64,000 nucleotides of DNA from Paralichthys olivaceus (lineage: Eukaryota > Chordata > Actinopteri > Pleuronectiformes > Paralichthyidae), in contig NC_091096.1 in the NCBI RefSeq assembly GCF_024713975.1, positions 7,326,001 through 7,390,000 of the forward strand, in the 5' to 3' direction. Of this stretch, positions 56,801-64,000 are shown in pieces; the first letter of the stretch is position 1, and each line of letters begins with the position of its first letter. The notes beneath the pieces were generated by a model. The model worked only from the letters and a program-made list of their open reading frames with translations. It was not told the DNA's origin and ran no database searches. The translations under genes were made by a program, and so were the position numbers.

Positions 56801-59800
56801 GGACTGGTTACCAAAACAAAGAAGTGAAAACACACACAGAGGGAGTGCGACTCCATTCTCTGCTTAGAACCATAGCCCCACTATCCCTTTATATAGAAAA
56901 TGCTTATTGGCTGCTGTATTAATGTTGAATAATGTTTTTAATATTGTGGTAAAGCTACTTTAATCTATAAGTATAAGATCTGATTATAGCACTCTTGTAT
57001 TTAATTTCATTTAAAAGCTGTACAAGGCAGATAAATTGTCATACATACACGTAATGTGAATGGTAAAAATCTCTAAACCTTATAAATACACCAGATAACA
57101 TAGGGCTCAGATTAGCTCTAAAATCTGCATTTACCAAAATTGTTTGGTTTCCCACTGAAGGGTTCCTCCTCCTCGTGTCTAAAGTGGCAAAAGGATGTAT
57201 CAATAAAAGCATTCAATGAATAGAGGCAGCACTGAAAAGCAGAAAATGGAAGTGCAGCAGAAGCGTCAGATATTGGGTTGCCATGGAAATGATTTCTTGT
57301 TATGTAGTGACACAATTTAGAAATGTACTCGGTTAAGAAATATTATGTAACAAGTCTTTTCTCTTTCTCTCTGTCTTCTCTTTCTACCCTTCTCTCTCTT
57401 CCTCCCTGTCAAACACTGTTAGAGCACAGATTATTGTTGATGTAATAAACCTCAGCCAGCCAGTGAATCGAAATGAAAGATGCATGAAAAGCAGTGTGTG
57501 TGCATGTGTGTGTGCGAGTTGTCACAATTTTGTTACTGTTTTTGGCATAAAAAGTGATCTTTTCACAACCCATCATCGCCATGGGCACCAACGAGGACTA
57601 CAACGCTGAGGTCCTGGTGAAGGTTGCAAATTGAGGTTAGGTTTAAGTTTGGGTTTGGCTGTTCACAATTAATATAAGTCAGTGTCTTACCAAGGATCGC
57701 TGTACAAATGTTGTGTGCGTTTGTTCCAGTAACCTTGGTGACTCTATCTCAGACCCATCTCCTTTGCACAGGGGCCAAAGCCCGTCCATCCTCCTGCAGG
57801 GTAATCGTCCCTTTTCGGGACTCAGTTTGGTTCACTGAATCCTGACTGAGAGAGACACAAAGAGATGAAGGGATGTGGAGATGGTGGAGGAGGAGGAGGA
57901 GGAGGAGGAGGAGGAGGAGGAGGTGGTGGTGGTGGTGGTGGAGTGGCTTCTGACAACAAGAGAAGTGAGGATGCTGGTGGAGCTGCATGGGCAGAGGAGG
58001 CGGAGTGGGATGATAGGTGAAGTGCAAAGAGAGAGGGAGGAGGAAAGAGGTGGTTGGATGAAGAGAAAAGAAGAGAGGAGGAGAGAGAAAGGCTATGTAG
58101 AGCTCAGTCTTCTCGGTTTTCCCTGACTAAGAATAGCAGCTCTTCTGGTAACCCAGTGCTCCAGGACATGACCATCTGAATAAAAGCCTCTATCGCTTGA
58201 TATAATGTCTGGTGTTTTAGTTGTGTGTGCTGCGCATATCTGTGTGTGAGACGGGGGAAGTATTTTAAAAGGCAGATACTTGGGGAAACTTATCAGAATA
58301 ATAAGAGAGACAGACGGGAAACAAGAGGGAGACAGAGCGAGCCGGCTAATTGATGGTGATGACAATAGGCTGGTGGAGAGAGGAGGCCCGGACGAGACGT
58401 GATGTTTTATTTCTGCGAGCAAATAACTCTGTCGTGTGCTGATCCACCCACCCACCCACCTACCCTCCCCCCTCCTCCGCCTTGTCCTCCTCTGTGTCTG
58501 CTTGGTTCATTTAAGGGCTGCGGACCTTTTATACGGAATGAATCTGGGCAAGGAAAGAGTGTGAAAAGAGGATGCACTTGAAAGTAATGTTTCCATATGT
58601 CTGTACCATATGCCTGATCAGCTTTGGCTAGCATCTGAAAATGAGCAGCCAAAACATCTTGTGCCGTACAAGCGAGACTGCTGACTCGACTGAAAACAAT
58701 TCGGTCCCAGGGTCACAAATATGAACAATTTTATTTTTCTCTCTCTTCAGCACTACTTCCTCATTGTGTTTGGCCACGATGGACAGAAACCTCTGGAGCT
58801 GCGGACAGATGAGGAGTGTGAGTGTGATGAATGGGTGGAGGCCATCCAGCAGGCCAGGTACACACATCGGATTATTTAAAGGGTATTTCCCATGGGTTTA
58901 ATATGAACAATGTTTATTATCATAGCCAAATGTGCCCTTTCTCCCTTTTCCTTTTTTTGGAAAGGAAATGTTGCATCACATCCTATTGCGTACCTCAGTT
59001 TTACTGTATATAAAGCTGGACGAGGCATCTCCACTTCCTCCCACTGAATAATTAATAAAAACCAAAGTTACCATAAAAATGAGCACTTGGACAAACATCT
59101 GTGTGATATAAACTGCTTAAAATTACAGAAACCATCTTTGAATTTATGTGTTATGTAATTTTTCCATGTACCACCACTAACATGGAGGAGGCAGGATTCA
59201 TGACTTATACTGCAACCAGCCAACAGGGGACGAAATAAGTCCTCCAACCTTAGATACAGTTTATGGACAAAATATTAACACTATCATTAGCATTAATATT
59301 AATACCATAGAGTTTCTGCATGTTGTGGGCCATTAAATATAAATTATCTATAATTTGCTCTAAAGCTCAATGTTTTCCAAAGAAAACTCAAACACTCTCA
59401 TTTGTTTCTTTACTTTCAGTTCATTTCAGTGTTGAAACTTGCTTGATATACTAAGTAAGATGTTACGTTGGGACAATATGCATCTGGAATCCAGTTGCAG
59501 CTTGGATGTTTGAAAGCTGTTGTTGCTGGTTAACAACCTTCACTAAGGAAAAAAACAACCTTAGTTTAAAAAAATATCTGAAACAGATAAATTACATTTG
59601 AGTATTGATTATATTTCAAAGTGGCTGCTTTACAACCTCAGGTTAATTTCCCCTTAGATTCATGCTAGGTCTTCAGTAATTATTCATGTTCTGAGCTCTA
59701 ATAACTCCACAGTATATGGTGTTACTTGTGATATGTGGCATTAAACTCAAACCAAGTGTGTCAAGTCTGAATCAACCTTTAGCTGCAGATATAATAGGAA

Positions 59801-60244
59801 ATGATGGAATCCACTTGAACTCATTATCGTCAGGAATATATAGAGACACATGTTGAAAGGGTAAATTATACCAAACTGTTCAGTGTGGTCCTTTAACACT
59901 TTCCACAGATTAGATAAGAATACATAAGCATATATTGTAAGCATATATATGATTTATTCAGCAGCATCTATTCGACTTTCTGCACACAGTGGTGGACAGG
60001 AATGTTACAAACCAATGTTTTGAAAAGCCTAATACTTTGACATGTGTCTTACCCAACTGTCCATGCTGAGACATTTGTGTACAATTTTATTTTCAGTTAT
60101 TCTGACATCATCATCGAACGAGAGGTGCTGATGCAGAAATACATCCACCTTGTGCAGATAGTGGAGACGGAGAAGGTGGCTGCCAATCAGCTGCGCACCC
60201 AACTGGAGGATCAGGACACAGAGATCGAGAGGCTCAAAGCAGAG

Positions 60245-60306
<62 letters not shown>

Positions 60307-63300
60307 TCATGATCACCAGGGTTTATCAAAACTAACTTCTCTACTCATAGTAACCTCAGGCATTTCTAAATCAAGCAAGATTTCCAGAAGGATTAGAGCT
60401 TTAAGGAATGTGAAGAAGACTACAGATCCCCCCCCCCCCCCCACATGAAGAGGAAAGGGGAAGGATATTCTCCTGTTATTTTCCAGAGGGGGCTGGAATA
60501 TTGAATAATGCACCTGCAGTTTTTCTTGCCAGCCGGCCAGTAAAAACTCCAGAGAATGTCAAAGTGAGCCAATGTGAAAATGTCCACGAGCGAGTTTCGG
60601 CACGTTGATGATATTTCTAATGTGCCTCAGAGAGAACACTGAAAAAAAAGAAAAGAATACCAATATCTCAGGATGAAAAAGAGGTGCCGTTCACGTAGAA
60701 GAAGCTGATGAAGATGTCAACTTGGAAAGACAATGATATTTGGGGGCTTTTGAGGATAAGGGCCGATGCCAGGGTCAGTGTGCTGTGAACGTAAAAACAC
60801 TGTGATTTCCAAAGCAGAATTTAGACGTCATGTCCCGCCTTCTGCACGTGCATGTCCGAACCCAGTTGTCTGGTTATTATCCAGAGTTCATGTCTGAAAA
60901 CAGATTCAGTCACTCAGTCAGTCACTCACAGGCCCACACAGCTCTGTGATTACTCTCCTGCAACCATTACGCTTATCGAACGCAACCTCTGTTCTGCTGC
61001 TCCGCCACAGTGAATCAGAGATACACGTTCAGAGACAAAACAAAACTCATTTCCACAACACTGTTTATCAGAAGTAATTACAATTCTCTGCGTGACACTA
61101 GGTAATTATTGGTTTGTGTTAATTAGATCAATATCTGGAATCCTTCATGAAGTTGCCAATAAGTGAGTTTACAGCACTTTAGATCCTGACATCAGCCTGT
61201 TGAATAAAACTGCACATTTATATTTGAGTGATGATTCACTCAGTTGTTTGTTGTTTATCTACTTTCATTATAATTGTGTTTTGATGATGCACGTGTACAA
61301 TAATAGCATTTGAATTTTAAGCATATAAAATAAGTGAAAATAGTGGGACACAGCTATTTTATCAAAACCCACTTTATATTTATAGTTTTGCATTTATTTG
61401 GATCCAGAAGGAGTGGAACGTGGAGCATGGGTTCTCCTTTATATTTTTTTTTTTAAATTTTTTTATCAATGCGGCACTAATACTCCGTACTCTGAACCAA
61501 ACTGCTTTCAGAATTATAGACCACTAAAATAAAACAACACTCAACATTGTATCTTAAAATGTAATTGCTAATTAGGGGTTTTTCATTGATTGTCTCTGTT
61601 GTGGTTCCTCGGCATCATGTGCCACAGAGATAGGCAGAGGGCAATGCACAGTTCGGTGTTTGATTGAAATTTAATTCTGCTCTCCACAACAGCTCTTGGC
61701 CCCAGGAGACACCATTTACTTGCTGGAACCAGCTGCTAACATCTCCATAAATCACACCCCCACTGTCATTTCAAATTCTGTATTGAATATGTTTTTGCAG
61801 AAATACACTATATTTCTGTCTTTGGGAGGAATGAAGCATGGATTAGCTGGTTGTGCTGCTTTTAGGAGCAACAAGTGTAGCAGATACTTCTCAGTGCTGA
61901 ACGCTGCCAGCGCGTCTCATTGGCCTGCTCTATAATGAAAATGTTAACGAATGACATTTTACATTAGGAAACATCTGCCTGTGTAATGGTGCTGCTCATG
62001 AAAAAAGGATTAGACTTTGTGAGGCCGCTGATCCGTCTCATTAAAACACACTCTCGCTTGTTTGTTTATGTGTGTGTCGCTCTGTGTTTATGAATATTTA
62101 AAACAACTAGCCCGTTACTGTCAACACTTGGCAGACTGGTTCCTCTCCGCTGCCACTCAGATGATAGTGCTAGTGAAGGAGAAAATGAAGATGAAAACGT
62201 TTGGCTTGTTTCTCCTCATTGTGTGAAAAGCTGGTGTTGTCCACAGGCCTAAGGTTAAAGTAATACAGAGTAGTGCTAAAGCCAGACTTTACCTCTGCTG
62301 AGGTTATTTCAGCACAGATGAAAACTCTGCCAAATGAAACCTCTCACCACATTTGTTTGAACCTCATCACAGAGAAGCGGTGCTGTCTATTATCAGGTTC
62401 ATAATTTGGAATTAGATTGTTTTACCTGCTATTTAATATTATTTGGAGCTTTGGTTTATTCCATGATGCAGCTGTTGCAGGTGGTTTGTTTGCCTTCACG
62501 CCAGCGACAACCAGTGGTCGGAGGCAGGATGTCCGTCCAACTGTCCGTCCCATTCCCATGAACGCATTATCTCAAGAATGCCTTGGAGGAATTTCCTCAA
62601 ATTTGATACTGATATATTCCCTCGGACTTAAAGCTGAACTGATTAGATTTTGGTGGTCAAAGGTCAAAGGTCAAGGTCATGGTGACCTCACAAAGCACAT
62701 TTTTGCCTCGTGAAGTTGATGTCTCTGGAACGTCAAAGAATGCTTTGCGCAAACATTGAGTTGGAGTCAAGGATCACTTTCGTAGTCAAAGGTCAAGGTC
62801 ACCATGGCCTCACAAAGAATGTCTATGTTTTAGATAGAAAGTACACTGATAGGCAGAGGCAGTAATTCTTACATACAGCAAGTAAATGTCTCTAAAGGTA
62901 AATCTGACTCTGCTCTCTGAGGACACTTCATGGCTGTAAAAATGATTGACATAAGTGACTATTAGTCCCATTAGGAACATCCTCAAATCTTACTCCTCTT
63001 CAAAGATTGTAGCTCTGAACAAAACCAAGGAGCGAATGAGACCTTACCACATCCCCCAAGAAAATGAAGACCCGGACATCAAAAAGATCAAAAAGGTAAA
63101 TTAATCTTTTCTACATCTTCAGATTAAGACGGAATCTAAGTTTCATGTATTTTTGGTTGCTGTAGAACACATTTTGTTTTCACTAGCTTTTGCTGGGCCA
63201 TGTTTGCTCCATGCATCCTTATCCGTATCTCCTCAGGTGCAAAGCTTCATGCGGGGCTGGCTCTGTCGGAGGAAGTGGAAGATCATCGTTCAGGATTACA

Positions 63301-63769
63301 TCTGCTCTCCTCATGCCGAGAGCATGAGAAAGAGGAACCAGATCGTCTTCAACATGGTGGAGGCAGAGACAGAGTAAGTTACAGTATCAACCACAACAGA
63401 CAAGTTGTCTCTATTGTTGAGTTTTGCAGTACATAACGTTATCTTAGTTGCTCTGGCTGTGGCTCTAGTACTGTACAGTAGTTTTATGTGAGAAATTCAG
63501 GACAGATTTGTCAACTGTGTATGTTGTATGAGACCAGTCGAGACAATTCAGTGAACACGATTGTTTAAGGTTTGTTGTATTTTACATAAAAGATTATAAA
63601 AAGTAAATATTCACATTGTCTGTGTGGAACATTATTTCCCATGTGTTTAGGAGTTCTGATTTTCTGCAATGTTGCCAGGAGCTTGTTGAACCTGACTGTT
63701 GTAAAATCTGTGAAAGGCTAAAAACACACATTTTCAACTTGATATCCAATTGATACATATGTGGGCTTT

Positions 63770-63801
<32 letters not shown>

Positions 63802-63933
63802 TGTGTGTGCTGACAGGTACGTCCACCAGCTCTTCATCCTGGTCAACTTTTTCCTCAGACCTCTGAGGATGGCTGCCAGCTCCAAGAAACCTCCCATCAG
63901 CCATGATGATGTCAGCAGCATCTTCCTCAACAG
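46990..63933 (+). CDS. rasgrf2: Ras-specific guanine nucleotide-releasing factor 2, 5' part (exons 1-6)
   Basis: Six coding exons (46990-47265, 58751-58857, 60097-60244, 63006-63095, 63237-63373, 63817-63933) join in frame to 291 residues plus two bases; the gene runs off the right edge. RasGRF2 is a calcium/calmodulin-responsive exchange factor for Ras and Rac in the cytoplasm and at membranes. Visible parts: N-terminal PH domain (about 23-128; [28 protein letters not shown]), coiled coil (about 140-180; [27 protein letters not shown]), calmodulin-binding IQ motif (208-222; [15 protein letters not shown]) and the start of the DH domain ([19 protein letters not shown]). RYNEGHAL and [16 protein letters not shown] fit RASGRF2 better than RASGRF1, and position after msh3 agrees. 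The second PH, REM and CDC25 domains lie outside. Intron 1 is 11.5 kb. Confidence 0.95.
50823..50860. repeat. GT microsatellite in rasgrf2 intron 1
   Basis: About 19 GT units. Confidence 0.96.
52194..52246. repeat. GT/GGGT microsatellite in rasgrf2 intron 1
   Basis: GT run interrupted by GGGT and ending in a G homopolymer. Confidence 0.95.
54495..54866. mobile_element. Probable non-autonomous hAT-like DNA transposon
   Basis: The left end CAGGGGCAGATCCAGGGG and the reverse complement of the right end CAGTGGTGGAGCTAGGAT are imperfect inverted repeats about 370 bases apart, a layout typical of short hAT-type elements in fish. No transposase frame and no clear 8-base target duplication seen. 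Confidence 0.5.
57884..57940. repeat. (GGA)n(GGT)n trinucleotide repeat in rasgrf2 intron 1
   Basis: GGA run followed by GGT run. Open frames over it are repeat translations. Confidence 0.95.
58751..58857 (+). CDS. rasgrf2: rasgrf2 exon 2 (end of PH1)
   Basis: [29 protein letters not shown]. Acceptor CTCTTCAG, donor CCAG|GTACAC, phase 2. Confidence 0.94.
60097..60244 (+). CDS. rasgrf2: rasgrf2 exon 3 (coiled coil)
   Basis: [20 protein letters not shown] and [14 protein letters not shown]. The donor GTACACAC leads directly into a (CA)n repeat. Confidence 0.95.
60246..60304. repeat. (CA)n microsatellite at the rasgrf2 exon 3 donor
   Basis: About 29 units beginning inside the splice donor. 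Confidence 0.97.
60428..60442. repeat. C homopolymer in rasgrf2 intron 3
   Basis: Uninterrupted run of about 15 C. Confidence 0.95.
62510..62830 (+). repeat. Dispersed repeat with AGGTCA half sites in rasgrf2 intron 3
   Basis: Phrases such as GGAATTTCCTCAAATTTG, TGGTGGTCAAAGGTCA and GTGACCTCACAAAG recur in many fish genomes as a dispersed repeat (family recalled, not searched). It contains several direct and one inverted pair of nuclear-receptor half sites. Confidence 0.6.
63006..63095 (+). CDS. rasgrf2: rasgrf2 exon 4
   Basis: [26 protein letters not shown], as in human RASGRF2. Acceptor CTTCAAAG, donor AAG|GTAAAT, phase 0. Confidence 0.93.
63237..63373 (+). CDS. rasgrf2: rasgrf2 exon 5 (IQ motif and DH start)
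   Basis: [20 protein letters not shown], then [18 protein letters not shown]. Donor GA|GTAAGT, phase 2. Confidence 0.95.
63770..63810. repeat. TC/GT microsatellite at the rasgrf2 exon 6 acceptor
   Basis: CT repeat then GT repeat, ending six bases before the acceptor AG. Confidence 0.96.
63817..63933 (+). CDS. rasgrf2: rasgrf2 exon 6 (DH domain)
   Basis: [36 protein letters not shown]. The acceptor TGACAG sits six bases after a TC/GT microsatellite. Donor ACAG|GTGTGT, phase 2; continues outside the window. Confidence 0.94.
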
Positions 63934-64000
63934 GTGTGTTCTGTGTATCTTTGTCAACATGTCATCACCGAGTTTATTATGCTTTAAGAAAACATTAAAA

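Larger units (their letters stand above)
47266..58750 (+). other. rasgrf2: rasgrf2 intron 1
   Basis: An 11.5-kb intron. It holds GT repeats (50823-50860, 52194-52238), a probable hAT-like non-autonomous element (54495-54866), an A run near 55187, and a GGA/GGT trinucleotide repeat (57884-57940). No exon or RNA gene recognised. Confidence 0.7.

Noticed and set aside
57749-58126. Glu/Val-rich and His/Leu-rich frames over the GGA/GGT repeat
   Set aside because: They are translations of a trinucleotide repeat within rasgrf2 intron 1, with no splice or homology support.

Overview
The window is vertebrate nuclear DNA, almost certainly from a teleost fish. The genes are split into many exons with GT-AG introns. 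The introns are full of long CA/GT microsatellites and of tRNA-derived SINEs and retroelement 3' tails of types common in teleosts. The two large genes read best as fish orthologues of human MSH3 and RASGRF2, in the order and orientation they have on human 5q14. No bacterial, phage or CRISPR features are present.

Region 1 (1-10,700) is a recent tandem duplication carrying small Ly6/uPAR (LU-domain) GPI-anchored protein genes, all on the minus strand. Each complete gene has three exons (46 nt signal-peptide exon, 108 nt exon 2, about 150 nt exon 3), all joined in phase 1, and encodes 100-102 residues with the ten-cysteine LU pattern and a hydrophobic C-terminal tail. Copy 1 holds gene A (725-1493) and gene B (2703-4362). 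Copy 2 holds gene B' (7725-9384), which differs from B by one residue, and only the first exon of gene A' (6470-6515). A 1,126-base deletion next to a C/A homopolymer removed exons 2 and 3 of A'. The copies are offset by exactly 5,022 bases and differ by about 15 substitutions, most of them in one 750-base stretch. The spacer 5616-6148 holds a possible small plus-strand promoter and first exon.

Region 2 (10,701-11,432) is AT-rich intergenic DNA followed by the msh3 promoter and 5' UTR. No dhfr exon, the usual tetrapod head-to-head neighbour, is visible.

Region 3 (11,433-45,459) is msh3 on the plus strand. I could place all 24 coding exons. They join in frame into 3,369 coding bases (1,122 residues) with intact Walker A and Walker B motifs. 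MSH3 pairs with MSH2 as MutS-beta, which recognises insertion-deletion loops such as those made by slipping dinucleotide repeats. The gene is itself crowded with dinucleotide repeats, several touching splice sites.

Region 4 (45,460-46,989) is intergenic. Region 5 (46,990 to the right edge) is the 5' part of rasgrf2: six coding exons cover the first PH domain, coiled coil, IQ motif and start of the DH (RhoGEF) domain, and the gene continues beyond the window.

No wholly new system is evident. The most unusual observations are the decaying and partly converted Ly6 array with an orphan but splice-competent first exon, a Gly/Arg tract written by an AGG repeat inside msh3 exon 4, an inverted repeat pair bracketing the Walker-B exon, and a dispersed repeat carrying dense nuclear-receptor half sites.
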